A model generated the notes under the pieces. It saw nothing but the letters and a program-made list of their open reading frames with translations, was not told the DNA's origin and searched no databases. Shown here piece after piece: positions 41,576 through 50,568 of a DNA stretch of 64,000 nt. Position 1 is the first letter of the stretch. Every line of letters begins with the position of its first letter. Source of the stretch: CADCWN01 sp046328475 (lineage in GTDB: Bacteria; Chloroflexota; Chloroflexia; Thermomicrobiales; CADCWN01). Made by a program: the position numbers and the translations under genes. The DNA lies in contig JAXLWN010000020.1 in the NCBI GenBank assembly GCA_046328475.1, forward strand, positions 33,070 to 97,069. The letters are read 5' to 3'.

Positions 41576-41789
41576 CCGGCCATCGATCAATCCCGTCCCT
41601 GGTGGCACAGCACAGTACAGACCTCGCGCAACCGCACCACTGTAGCAGCGCATCACACCCCGACGCGGCTCTGGCGAGACGTGTGAAGGAGGAGGTTCAG
41701 CTTCGTTCGAGCTCGTTCGGTTTCGGCGTGCCACGAGAACGGGAAAGAGACTCGGTTGCGGGGGAAGCGATCACGTGAGGAGGAGCGAA

Positions 41790-44700
41790 GTGAGGCGACA
41801 CACGCGCTGGTCCAGGGTATTCGCGGTGTTATTCGTCGTATTCGCCCTGGTGATGTCGGCGCTGCCGGCGGCGGCAGACGACGATGATAACCGCAAAGAG
41901 CGGGGATTCTCGAAGGAAGAGACCGAGACGATCGCGACGGCACGCGCCCAGGGCGAGAACGAGATCACGGTGCTGATCGCGTCCAAGCCGGGCGCGAATG
42001 GCGCGGTTGTCAGTCAGATCAACCGCCTGGGTGGGCGTGTCCAGCGCAACGAGACCAAGATCAATTACATCCGGGCGATTATCCCGCTCGATAAGGCGGA
42101 GGCAACCTCGAAGATCCCCGATATCCAGGGGATCGACCTCGATGGGATTACCCCCCTGGACGATCCGAAGCCGAACGGGGCGCAGGCACCGACCCCCCAG
42201 ACACCGCCCGGCCCGACGACCCCCAACATTAATCCCTACATGCCGATCGGCGACACGGGCGCGGCCCAATTCACCGCCGCCAATCGCCGCTACGACGGGC
42301 GGGGTGTCACGGTCGGGGTGGTCGATTCGGGGATCGACCTCGATCACCCGAGCCTGAAGACGACCAGCACGGGCCAGCGCAAGATTATCGACTGGGTGAC
42401 CCAGACCGATCCGACGTTCACCGATGGCGTGAACAACGACGACGATCCGACCTGGATCCTGATGAATACCACGCCGGTGTCGGCCGGCGGCAACACGATC
42501 TCCTACATGGGGAAGACGCTGACCCTGCCGAATGAGCCGAATATCGTCGCGAAGCTCAACACCTATCGCATCGGCGTCTTCGATGAGCGCGATCCCCGGC
42601 TCGGTGGCGAACTCGGCAACGACGTGAACCGCGACGGCAATCCGGCCGGGAGCAGCGGCCTCTTCTTCGTGCTGTGGAACGGCGCGAAGAAGGTCTGGGT
42701 CGATAGCAACCAGGACCTCAAGTTCACCGAACCGGCGATGCAGAACTACAAGGAGAAGTTCGACATCGGCACGTTCGGCACCGACAACCCGGCGACGGCG
42801 GTGCGCGAGGCGATGCCCTTCGTGGTTCAGATCGAGGCGTCGGTGCCGGCGGTGAATATCGGCATCGTCTCCGGCGAGCACGGCTCGCACGTGGCGGGCA
42901 TCATCGCGGCGAACAAGATGTTCGGCGGGACGATGAACGGTGCCGCGCCCGGCGCGAAGCTGGTCTCGGTGCGCGCCTGCCTCTTTGTCGACGGCTGCAC
43001 CAATCACGCCCTGATCGAGGGCATGATCTACCTGGCCGAGGCCGGGGTCGATGTGATCAACATGTCGATCGGCGGCCTGCCGTTGCTGAATGACGGGAAC
43101 AACGCCCGCGCGATTCTCTACAACAACATCATCGACGCCTACAACATTCAGATGTTCATCTCGGCCGGCAACGAGGGCGCGGGCATGAACACCGTCGGCG
43201 ATCCCTCGGTCGCCACGAAGGTGGTCAGCGTCGGCTCCTACGTCACCGCCGCCACCTGGCGCGCGGACTACGGCTCCGACGCGGCGTACGACGACAACCT
43301 GCACGGCTTCTCGTCGCGCGGCCCGCGCGAGGACGGCGGCTTCAAGCCGAACATCGTCGCCCCCGGCGCGGCAATCTCGACGATCCCGACCTGGATGCCA
43401 GGCGGGCCGGTCGGTGGCACCTATCTTCTGCCCCCCGGCTATGCGATGCTCAACGGCACCTCGATGGCCTCGCCGCAGGCGACGGGCGCGGCGGCGCTGC
43501 TGCTGGGCGCGGCGAAGGGTGGCGGCGACGAGGATGCCGATCCGTTCACGGTGACGGCGGCGCAGTTGCGCCAGGCGATCTACTCCTCGGCGCGGCTGCT
43601 CGATACGAGCCGCATCCAGGTGTTCGAGCAGGGCAACGGCCTGATCAACGTCGGCGCGGCCTGGAACCTGCTCCGGCAGAACATCAAGACGGTGAACTTC
43701 ACCTCTTCGGTGGAGGTCAACGGCATCCTCGAAGACTTCCTGGCGACGCCGGGCGTCGGTGTGGGCATCTACGACCGGCCGGTGGAAGAGTCTGGGTCAT
43801 ATGTCCGCACCTACACCTTCACGCGCAGCAACGGCGGCAGTGGCAACAAGACCTATCAGGTGAGCTGGGTCGGGAACGACGGGACGTTCAGTTCTGCGGC
43901 TTCGATCCAGTTGCCGCTGAACACGCCACGGACGCTCGATGTCACCATCAATCCGACCACGGTCGGCGCGCACTCGGCGATCCTCAACCTGAACGACCCC
44001 AGCACGGTCGGCATCGACTATCGACGATGAACGTGGTGGTCGTGCCGGAAGAGTTCGTGTCGGGATCGAACTACACTCAGACGCACACCGATACGATCGG
44101 TCGCAACGAGGTCAAGCGCTACTTCTTCGCCGTGCCGTCGGGCACCCCGGCGTTCAAGGTTGACCTGATGGGTGGTGGTTCCACCCCGGACGCGGGCCAG
44201 ATCCGCTTCCTGCGCTTCCACCCTTATGGCGTCTCGCTTGAAGATAACTCCAGCCCTCGTGCTACAACCCGGACTCGGGCGGTGGTGCACCGGGTGGTCC
44301 GAGCAGCTGCACCGTTTCCAACCCGACGCCGGGCGTTTGGGAGATCATTGTCGAGGCGCGGCGCACATCCGACACCGCGAACGCGCCCCTTCACGCTGAC
44401 AGCCCGATCCTCGGCGCAACGGTGTCGCCGAATCCCGATACGATCTACGTCGGCGACGATTGGCATGCCAGTCGCCCGCTCCTACACGCTGAACAACATC
44501 TACGGTGACTTCACCGGCCGCGCGGTCGGCACGACACTCGGCAGCGCCAAGATCCAGATCCCCACCATCGCCAACGGAGCCAGCAACAGCGCGTGGTCAA
44601 TGTCGCTGCTGGTTCGTCCTCGCTTCGCGCGACAATCGGTAGCACCTCTGATCCGGGGGCCGATCTGGACCTCTACGTCTACAACTGCACGACCGGACCG

Positions 44701-45045
44701 TGCGTCCTGGCCGGGCAAAGCGCCGACGGCGACTCCGAGGAGTCGGTGACGATCAGCAACCCAGCAGCCGGTTTCTGGGTGGTGCTCGTCGACGGGTTCG
44801 ACGTCCCAGCGGGGTCGACGACCTACAACTACGTCGATGTTTCGTCAATGGCCTTCGGCTCGGTGTCGGTGACCGATGCCAATGCCTTGCGGCCCGCCGG
44901 TTCGTCGTGGACCGTGCCCGGAACGGTGACGGCGAACGCAGCACCAGCCTCCGGGCGCGTCCTCCTGGGCAGGGTGGAGGTTCGCACCAACACCAATGTC
45001 CTGGTAGGCGTTGGTGACGTGATCGTCCAGGCGGTTACTCCGTAA
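41790..45045 (+). CDS. Secreted S8 family serine peptidase (subtilase) with C-terminal domains, frameshifted after 44.0 kb
   Basis: This is an exported protease of about 1,085 residues. A signal peptide (VFAVLFVVFALVMSALPAAA) is followed by an I9-like propeptide (NEITVLIASKPGANGAVVSQ). The catalytic triad is Asp179 in VVDSGIDLDHP, His364 in GEHGSHVAG and Ser558 in NGTSMASPQATG. The Asp-His spacing of 185 residues is much longer than in classical subtilisins and recalls tripeptidyl-peptidase II-like enzymes. The clean frame ends at 44030. Frames that switch near 44.02, 44.25, 44.40, 44.46 and 44.59 kb continue the same protein through a pre-peptidase C-type domain (DPGADLDLYVYNCTTGPC, GFWVVLVDGFDVPAG) to VIVQAVTP at 45045. 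GTG 41790 follows AGGAGGAGCGAA; GTG 41775 is less likely. It is transcribed alone and ends at the hairpin at 45066. Confidence 0.88.
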
Positions 45046-45065
45046 GTACCAATCGAACCGATAGG

Positions 45066-45091
45066 GGCCCGCCCCCATTTGGGGGCGGGCC
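45066..45091 (+). terminator. Intrinsic terminator of the subtilase gene
   Basis: GGCCCGCCCCC pairs with GGGGGCGGGCC around ATTT and is followed by GCTTTT. Confidence 0.9.
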
Positions 45092-45327
45092 GCTTTTCGT
45101 ATTGCCGAGAAAGCATCACTCGCTTTGCAACTCACTATCTTTCGCCCACCAATTGATGCAGTTGCAGAGATGAGACCGTTACGATTCGCATCGCCGCGCA
45201 TTAACAGAGATAGACCTTTCCTCCTCCCCTCTTCCCTTCCGTCGCCCGGTATGCTGGCTACACACCGGGCGATTCCCTGCACGACATCCGAGAGGCACGA
45301 ATCGGTGATCGGGTGTAACATCCCGAC

Positions 45328-45711
45328 ATGGGCAAACGTTTGCATGTCACGGAGCAGGAACTCGCGGGGGGAGAGGCGGTCGTGCGGGCTGGTTTGTTGG
45401 GTCTCGCGGCGGGGCTGGGCACCTTCATCTGGCTCGCGTCGCTGGGGATCATCCTCTGGCGGCTCCCGCTCGGTGTCGGCGGGGATTACGCGGTATTCCT
45501 GATCGAAGTCTGCACGCTCCCGATCAGCCTGATCGTCGGGGCCGCCGTCTTCAGCCACACCGATCCGCGCGGGCGCGGCCCGACAGACGCGCCCTATTCG
45601 CGGCGGCGTCCGCACTACATGCGCAGGCCGCCGCACGACATGTCCTGGAGCGTTGGCAACGCGGGGGCCGGGGAATGGGCACACGGCACTGGAACCTGTG
45701 GGCGCGCGTAA
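45328..45711 (+). CDS. Small membrane protein (127 aa)
   Basis: The protein has two hydrophobic helices (LLGLAAGLGTFIWLASLGIIL and FLIEVCTLPISLIVGAAVF). They are followed by a Pro/Arg/His-rich cytoplasmic-type tail. No family is recognised. ATG 45328 lacks a clear ribosome binding site, so an alternative start is possible. Its last 37 bases overlap the start of the next membrane protein gene in another frame, which suggests coupling or a frame error in this stretch. Confidence 0.5.
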   Translation: MGKRLHVTEQELAGGEAVVRAGLLGLAAGLGTFIWLASLGIILWRLPLGVGGDYAVFLIEVCTLPISLIVGAAVFSHTDPRGRGPTDAPYSRRRPHYMRRPPHDMSWSVGNAGAGEWAHGTGTCGRA

Positions 45712-46049
45712 TCCTGGCGGCGCTGTTGGCCGGGGTGCTACTCCCGCAGTGGGTCCTCGCGCGGGGCGGGCTCAGCCTAGCCGCGCTGGTCGGGGGATTC
45801 GCGATCGGCCGCCGGGGGATGCTGCTGGGCGACCGGCGATGGCTCGCGCTCATCCCGCTCGCCGCCGCCAGCGGCATCGCGATGCGGTACATTGTGGTGA
45901 TCGACACATCGCCGGACGGCAGCAACGCGGGCATACCCACGACGTCGATCTACGGCTTCATCGCCCTCATCGCCGTGCTCCACGCGCTCATGGCGCTGTC
46001 CGCAGCGATGGTGGCACTCGTCGTGGCGGCGCATCTCCCGGCTGGTTGT
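45675..46049 (+). CDS. Small membrane protein, 3' end uncertain
   Basis: The N-terminal 120 residues contain three to four hydrophobic helices (ARVILAALLAGVLLPQWVLA, ALIPLAAASGIAMRYIVVI, FIALIAVLHALMALSAAMVA). I recognise no family. The open frame continues to 46949, but beyond about 46050 it merely runs antisense to a well-supported beta-propeller gene. The true C-terminus is therefore probably near VVAAHLPAG, and an indel there may hide the stop. The end coordinate given is approximate. Confidence 0.45.
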
Positions 46050-46058
46050 AGCACGCAC

Positions 46059-46805
46059 TCACGGGTCGAGCCGGAGGATGCCGCCGCTGTCCTGGGCGAG
46101 GAAGAGGCTGCCCTGCTCGTCGAGTGCCACGCCTTCCTGATCCCGTCCCGCCAGTTTGACATGGCGAAGGAAATCTCCGGCGAGGGTGCATTCGTGAATC
46201 TCGCCTTTGCCCACGCCACCGTCCGACTCGAGCACGAGGAAATGGTGGGACACCGGATCATAGGAGAGATCGGAGGCGCGCTTGCGCACGATGCCTGCGA
46301 GTCTGGCGACGATGCGCGAGACGCTTGCCCGCAGCGTCGCGGCACCGATTTCGGGCAGATCGAGTTCCACGAGGAGCGCGGGATCGGCCTGGTTGATGGC
46401 GAAGAAGCGCCCAACTTCGTGGACGTAGCAGAGCCCTTCCAGCCCTTTATCCCGCTCGACGCCGATAATCACCTGCCCGCCAAAGGACTGGTCGACCTCC
46501 CAGGAGCGGCGGACTTGGAGCGTTTCGGGATCGACCGCGATGATGGTGGGTGGCTGTTTCTCGGCGCAGAGATAGAGGCAGCCGTCGGGGCCAACGGTGA
46601 TCCCTTCGAGATCGAGTCCGGGACCGAGATAGCGGAAATGCGTCACCGCGCCGTCCCTGGTCATCTCCGCCACGTAGCCCTCGTCACCGGCGACGAAGAG
46701 GGTCTTGAACTGTGGGTGGTAAGCAATGCCGCTCGGCTCGGGAAACGTGCAGTGCGGATCCGCGAGCTCTTCGACGTGCGCGAATGCGAGTGCCGCGAGC
46801 GCCAT
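46059..46805 (-). CDS. SdiA-regulated-like beta-propeller protein
   Basis: The 248-residue protein resembles SdiA-regulated / phytase-like propellers. It has EPSGIAYHPQFKTLFVAGDEG, GLDLEGITVGPDGCLYLCAE, a GLEGLCYV blade and the final GVALDEQGSLFLAQD strand. No signal peptide is seen, so it is probably cytoplasmic. ATG 46805 follows GGAGGAGGC. It is the last of four genes on the minus strand (49335 to 46059), separated from the SDR gene by 147 bp, so co-transcription is likely but not certain. The family role is unclear; calcium-dependent esterase or lactonase-like functions have been suggested for related folds. Confidence 0.7.
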   Translation of the reverse strand: MALAALAFAHVEELADPHCTFPEPSGIAYHPQFKTLFVAGDEGYVAEMTRDGAVTHFRYLGPGLDLEGITVGPDGCLYLCAEKQPPTIIAVDPETLQVRRSWEVDQSFGGQVIIGVERDKGLEGLCYVHEVGRFFAINQADPALLVELDLPEIGAATLRASVSRIVARLAGIVRKRASDLSYDPVSHHFLVLESDGGVGKGEIHECTLAGDFLRHVKLAGRDQEGVALDEQGSLFLAQDSGGILRLDP

Positions 46806-46952
46806 GCTGCCTCCTCCCCAACCGATCCATTAAGCCGCAGGCTATCCACCGAAGAGAACGCTGCATCGCCCGATCTTCGTGGATCCAGGGGATCGAGAAT
46901 GACGACCGCGCGGCGCTCCTTGTATAGACTGCGACGCCGTGCTGAGTGAGGA

Positions 46953-47720
46953 TCAGGCGATGGTGGCACCGCCGTCAACGACGATCGATGCCCCGGTGAC
47001 GAAGCGGGCTTCGTCGGAGGCGAGGTAGAGCGCGGCGTAGGCGATGTCGTCCGGTTCGCCCGCGAAGCCAAGCGGGATCCCGGCGACGGCGCGGGCGGCG
47101 TTGGCCGGCTCGTCGAGCAGATCGGCGGTGAGGCGGGTGCGAATCAGGCCGGGGATGAGGGCGTTGACCCGGATGCGCTCGGGGGCGTAGGAGACGGCCA
47201 TTGCGCGCGTCAGGGCGAGCAATGCGCCCTTGGTGGCGGCGTAGGCGTGCGTGGGGCGGGCGTACCCGGCGGTGATCGCGGAGATCGAGGAGGTCAGGAG
47301 AATCGAGCCGCCGCCTGCGACGCGCAACTGCGGCAGCGCGGCGCGGCAGAGTTCGACCACGCCGCCGACGTTGGTCTGGTAGGCGAGGTCCCAGAGCTCC
47401 GGCGCGATGCTCTCGACCGTGCCGCCGACGGTGCGGGTGCCGACTGCGGCGTTGGCGACGACGATCTGCAGCGCGCCGTAGGCGGCGAGGGTCGCGTCCA
47501 CCAACCGGGCGCAATCGGCCGCGTCCGCCACGTCGGCGCGCTCGTAGCGGATCTCGCCGCCCGCGTCGTTGGGCGGGGCGACGGCCGCCGCACCGGCGGC
47601 TTCGTCGCGACCGGCGACGAGGACGCGCGCCCCCTCGCGCGCGAAGAGTTGCGCGCAGGCCAGGCCGATCCCGGTCGTGCCGCCGCTGATCAGGGCAACC
47701 TTGCCCGCCAAACGCCCCAT
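46953..47720 (-). CDS. SDR family NAD(P)-dependent oxidoreductase
   Basis: The 255-residue classical short-chain dehydrogenase has the cofactor motif SGGTTGIG near residue 13 and VVANAAVG in place of NNAG. The catalytic serine lies in LLTSSISA and the YxxxK motif is YAATK. It ends in the usual VTGASIVVDGGATIA. ATG 47720 follows AAAGGAAG. It lies 29 bp after the creatininase-family gene and very likely belongs to the same operon. Substrate specificity cannot be deduced from sequence. Confidence 0.9.
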   Translation of the reverse strand: MGRLAGKVALISGGTTGIGLACAQLFAREGARVLVAGRDEAAGAAAVAPPNDAGGEIRYERADVADAADCARLVDATLAAYGALQIVVANAAVGTRTVGGTVESIAPELWDLAYQTNVGGVVELCRAALPQLRVAGGGSILLTSSISAITAGYARPTHAYAATKGALLALTRAMAVSYAPERIRVNALIPGLIRTRLTADLLDEPANAARAVAGIPLGFAGEPDDIAYAALYLASDEARFVTGASIVVDGGATIA

Positions 47721-47749
47721 GGTGCTTCCTTTCGCGCGTCGTCGCCGTG

Positions 47750-48523
47750 TTACGCCGGTGGCGTGGCGGCGATGAATTGTTCGAGCACACCGGCCAGCGT
47801 GGCGGCGGCGCGGTCGAGGATCTGGTTGCCGATCGCGGCGGTCGCGGGGCGGGTATCGCCGGTCGCGCCGTTGCGCGTCAGTTCGTGGTAGGGCGTGGTG
47901 CTGACGGCGTTGTATGGGCCAAGCGCCAGCGAGAGTTCGCGCTGCGGGGCGACGAAGTCGGGGGCGCAGAAGGCTTCCGGGCGCGCGTAGCGCTCGTCCT
48001 CGGCCATGACGACCGCCGCCTCGTCGCCACCGGCGTGGCCGGGGGCCTCGGGCGGCAGCAGCTCGCGACCGTGCTCGGCGAGGAAGCCATAGCCGTAGAG
48101 GCCGAGGACGTGCGTGCCGGGGCGGAGGTGCTGCGACCGCTCGACCGCCATCGCGAGCGCCGGGGCGTTGCCGCCGTGGCCGTTGACCAGCACGACGCGC
48201 TTGAAACCATGCCCGGCGAGCGAGGCGATCACCTCGGCCAGCACGGCGGCCAGGGTCGGGCTGGTCAGGCTGATCGTGCCGGGGAAGGCGAGGTGATGCC
48301 CCGAGACGCCGTACGGCACGGCCGGGGCGACGGCGGCGCGGTCGCCCAGCAGCGCCGCCGCGCGACGGCAGAGGCCGTCGGCGGAGATGGTGTCGGTGGA
48401 GAGCGCGATGCCGTGGCCGTGCTGCTCGCAGGCACCGACTGGCACCAGCACGACCTGATTCGTCTGGAGGAGGTCGCGCACCTCGGGCCAGGTGCGCTGC
48501 GCGAGGAGGATCGCCGCTGCCAT
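47750..48523 (-). CDS. Creatininase family protein
   Basis: The 257-residue protein belongs to the creatininase/creatinine amidohydrolase superfamily of metal-dependent amidases or lactonases. It shows the metal-binding motifs VPVGACEQHGHG and STDT, VNGHGGN, and a C-terminal GDTRPATAA element. ATG 48523 is preceded by GGGGAAAG. Neighbours on both sides are SDR dehydrogenases 29 and 35 bp away. This suggests a short catabolic operon in which a sugar- or cyclitol-like substrate is oxidised and a lactone or amide ring is opened, which is inference. Confidence 0.88.
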   Translation of the reverse strand: MAAAILLAQRTWPEVRDLLQTNQVVLVPVGACEQHGHGIALSTDTISADGLCRRAAALLGDRAAVAPAVPYGVSGHHLAFPGTISLTSPTLAAVLAEVIASLAGHGFKRVVLVNGHGGNAPALAMAVERSQHLRPGTHVLGLYGYGFLAEHGRELLPPEAPGHAGGDEAAVVMAEDERYARPEAFCAPDFVAPQRELSLALGPYNAVSTTPYHELTRNGATGDTRPATAAIGNQILDRAAATLAGVLEQFIAATPPA

Positions 48524-48558
48524 CGTTCTTTCCCCTACTCGTTGCGCGGACGCCGCCG

Positions 48559-49335
48559 CTAGACCATGTGCCGCCCGCCGTCGATGCTGATCGTCTGGCC
48601 GGTCACCCAACTCGCCAGGTCGGAGGCGAAGTAGAGGACGCCGTTGGCGATGTCCTCGGCCTTACCGAGTCGCCGCAGGGCGATGCCTTCGACCAGTTGT
48701 TTTTGCCGCGCCTCGCCCATCGCCTCCCACTGGCGCTCGGTGCTGGGGTTGGAGCGGACGAAGCCGGGGGCGATCGCGTTGACGGTGATGCCATACTGGC
48801 CGAGTTCGTGCGCCATCTGCCGCGTCAGGCCGAGTTGCCCGGCCTTGGCGCTGGCGTAGGCCTGGATGCCGGTCAGACTGACCGAGCGCCCAGCCCCGGA
48901 GGAGATGTTGACGATGCGCCCGCCCCCACCAGCCTTCATCTGCGGCGCGACGGCGCGGATGCAATAGAAGGTGGCGTTGAGGTTGGCCCGAACGACGGCA
49001 TCCCACGCCTCGTCGGTGATCGTCTCGATCGGCTGGCCGACCTGCCCGACGACCCCCCCGGCGGTGTTGACCAGAATATCGATCCGCCCCTCGGCCGCGA
49101 CAACCCGCTCGACAAACTGCCCCACCGCTGCGGAGTCGGTCAGGTTCACGACAGCGGACCGGCAACTGCCGCCGACGTCGGTCACGGCGGCGACCGTGCC
49201 CACCAGGGGTTCGTCCAGAATATCGACCGCCCAGATGCGCGCCCCCGCTCCCGCGAGGGTGGTGCAAATGGCGCGGCCGATGCCGTGCGCGGCACCGGTG
49301 ACGATGGCCACGCGGCCAGCCAGATCGATCTGCAT
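48559..49335 (-). CDS. SDR family NAD(P)-dependent oxidoreductase
   Basis: The 258-residue classical SDR has the motif TGAAHGIG at residues 13-20 and VNTAGG for NNAG. It also shows IVNISSGAG with the catalytic serine, YASAK as the YxxxK motif and the C-terminal VTGQTISIDGGRHM. ATG 49335 follows GGGAGGAGGGGG. It is the first gene of the minus-strand operon with creatininase and a second SDR. The upstream divergent gene is a nitroreductase. Confidence 0.9.
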   Translation of the reverse strand: MQIDLAGRVAIVTGAAHGIGRAICTTLAGAGARIWAVDILDEPLVGTVAAVTDVGGSCRSAVVNLTDSAAVGQFVERVVAAEGRIDILVNTAGGVVGQVGQPIETITDEAWDAVVRANLNATFYCIRAVAPQMKAGGGGRIVNISSGAGRSVSLTGIQAYASAKAGQLGLTRQMAHELGQYGITVNAIAPGFVRSNPSTERQWEAMGEARQKQLVEGIALRRLGKAEDIANGVLYFASDLASWVTGQTISIDGGRHMV

Positions 49336-49549
49336 CCCCCTCCTCCCGCCGCACCCGCCCGGTGCAGCCCTCGTCCTTAGATTTATGTCACGCAACTCCG
49401 GCCACCAGACTCGGGTCGGGGAGCATCATAGCAAGGTGGCTCGGTCTTCGCGCGTCGTCGCCGGAGCGCGGGCTTGGGGTAGACTAGCGGGAATGCAGCG
49501 CCGCCATCGCGCGGTGGCTGCGTCAAGCACGAGCGGAAGGAGTGTACCC

Positions 49550-50197
49550 GTGGCTGACGATAGCGCACGCCTCGCCATGCCGATCGGCGAGGCGATCTAT
49601 TCCCAGCGGTCGATCCGGCGTTTTCGCCCCGACCCGATCCCGGAGGCGGATCTGCGGCTGATCATCGAAGCGGCGACCAAGGCACCGAGCGGCGGCAACG
49701 CCCAGCCCGCCCGCTTCCTGGTGCTGACCGACCGGGCGCTCATCAAGGAGTTCGGCACGCTCTATCGCGAGGCGTGGTGGGCCAAGCGTCGGGACGAGGG
49801 GCAACCCTGGACCACCCGCGAGGCGATCCCCGACACGCTGCCGAACAGCCAGGCCGCCGCGCGGCTGGCCGACGAGATCGCCGACGCGCCCTGCATCGTG
49901 CTCGCCTTCAGCCTGCGCAAGGGGCAGGCGAGTTCGGTCATCCCCCCGGTGCAGAATCTGATGCTGGCCGCCCGCGCGCTCGGGATCGGCTCGGTGCCGA
50001 CGACACTGCACCCGCAGGTGCTGGATCGCGCCTACGCGCTGCTCGGTGTCCCCGCCGAGGCCGACTTCCACCTCTGCATCCCCCTCGGCTACCCGCGCGG
50101 CCGGTTCGGCCCGACCAACCGGAAACCGGTCGGGGAAGTAACCTTCCTCGACCGCTGGGGCGAAGCAGCACCCTGGGCCGCGCCGACAGCAGAGTGA
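49550..50197 (+). CDS. Nitroreductase family protein
   Basis: This FMN-dependent oxidoreductase has 215 residues. It has the N-terminal IYSQRSIRRFRPDPIP typical of the family, the flavin-binding KAPSGGNAQPARF, and the C-terminal ARALGIGSVPTTL with GYPRGRFGPTNRKPV. GTG 49550 is chosen because GGAAGGAG lies eight bases upstream. The gene stands alone on the plus strand and ends at the hairpin at 50239. The natural substrate is unknown; the family reduces nitro groups, quinones or enones. Confidence 0.9.
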   Translation: MADDSARLAMPIGEAIYSQRSIRRFRPDPIPEADLRLIIEAATKAPSGGNAQPARFLVLTDRALIKEFGTLYREAWWAKRRDEGQPWTTREAIPDTLPNSQAAARLADEIADAPCIVLAFSLRKGQASSVIPPVQNLMLAARALGIGSVPTTLHPQVLDRAYALLGVPAEADFHLCIPLGYPRGRFGPTNRKPVGEVTFLDRWGEAAPWAAPTAE

Positions 50198-50238
50198 GCC
50201 GGGCGATCAGCCGCGCGACGAGGAGGGTCGCCAAACGT

Positions 50239-50274
50239 CAGGGGCCGAGCCGTTTTACAGCGGCTTGGCCCCTG
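50239..50274. terminator. 14-bp-stem terminator after the nitroreductase
   Basis: CAGGGGCCGAGCCG pairs with 50261-50274 with one G-T change, around TTTTACAG. GTTTGT follows on the plus strand and ACGTTTGG on the minus strand, so it may work both ways. Confidence 0.8.
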
Positions 50275-50411
50275 GTTTGTCCAGAGGGTCTGGTGACAGG
50301 TTGCGGCTATCGATCGCAACTGGGCGGCGAGACTGGGAGGCGAAATGGGGACGGGCCGCCGTCTTCCCCACGGCAGGGCGGTGCCATGCGCGGGAGGCCG
50401 GTAGCCCGCAT
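50239..50411 (-). ncRNA. Candidate small RNA between a motif-linked promoter and a terminator
   Basis: On the minus strand a -10-like TAGAGT (50417-50422) follows the 22-bp motif by 22 bases, similar to the arrangement at 24535. Transcription from about 50411 would run about 170 nt to the GC hairpin at 50274-50239 without an open frame of note. Only promoter and terminator support the call. Confidence 0.25.
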
Positions 50412-50444
50412 CGTCCACTCTAGCGGCGATCCGGCAACCCGGAT

Positions 50445-50466
50445 ATCCGTGAAAGTACGTATTTTT
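50445..50466 (-). promoter_or_regulatory. 22-bp motif, copy 3
   Basis: On the plus strand the core reads ATCCGTGAAAGTACGTATT. It shares 17 or 18 of 22 positions with the copies at 21439 and 24566 and also lies upstream of a -10-like box. Confidence 0.45.
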
Positions 50467-50568
50467 GCTGCGGCGAGAATGCCGCGCCCCCGGCGCAAGG
50501 GCAGGGGCGCACACGCGACGGGATTTGCTCTCCCGACCCTTACCTGCCGGGAGTCCAATCATGGAACA

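Larger units (their letters stand above)
41268..41789. other. Intergenic region before the subtilase gene
   Basis: The 522-base region carries the sigma-54 promoter of the 101-aa gene (minus, 41378) and the sigma-70 promoter of the subtilase (plus, 41547). No gene is apparent. Confidence 0.6.
50198..50568. other. Spacer with terminator, 22-bp motif and candidate small RNA
   Basis: No protein gene is convincing in this 371-base gap. It holds the terminator at 50239-50274 and a motif-linked promoter at 50417-50466 facing it. Confidence 0.5.

Noticed and set aside
45675..46949. A 424-residue plus-strand frame
   Set aside because: Only the first third looks like a protein. The rest is antisense to the SdiA-regulated-like gene at 46059-46805.
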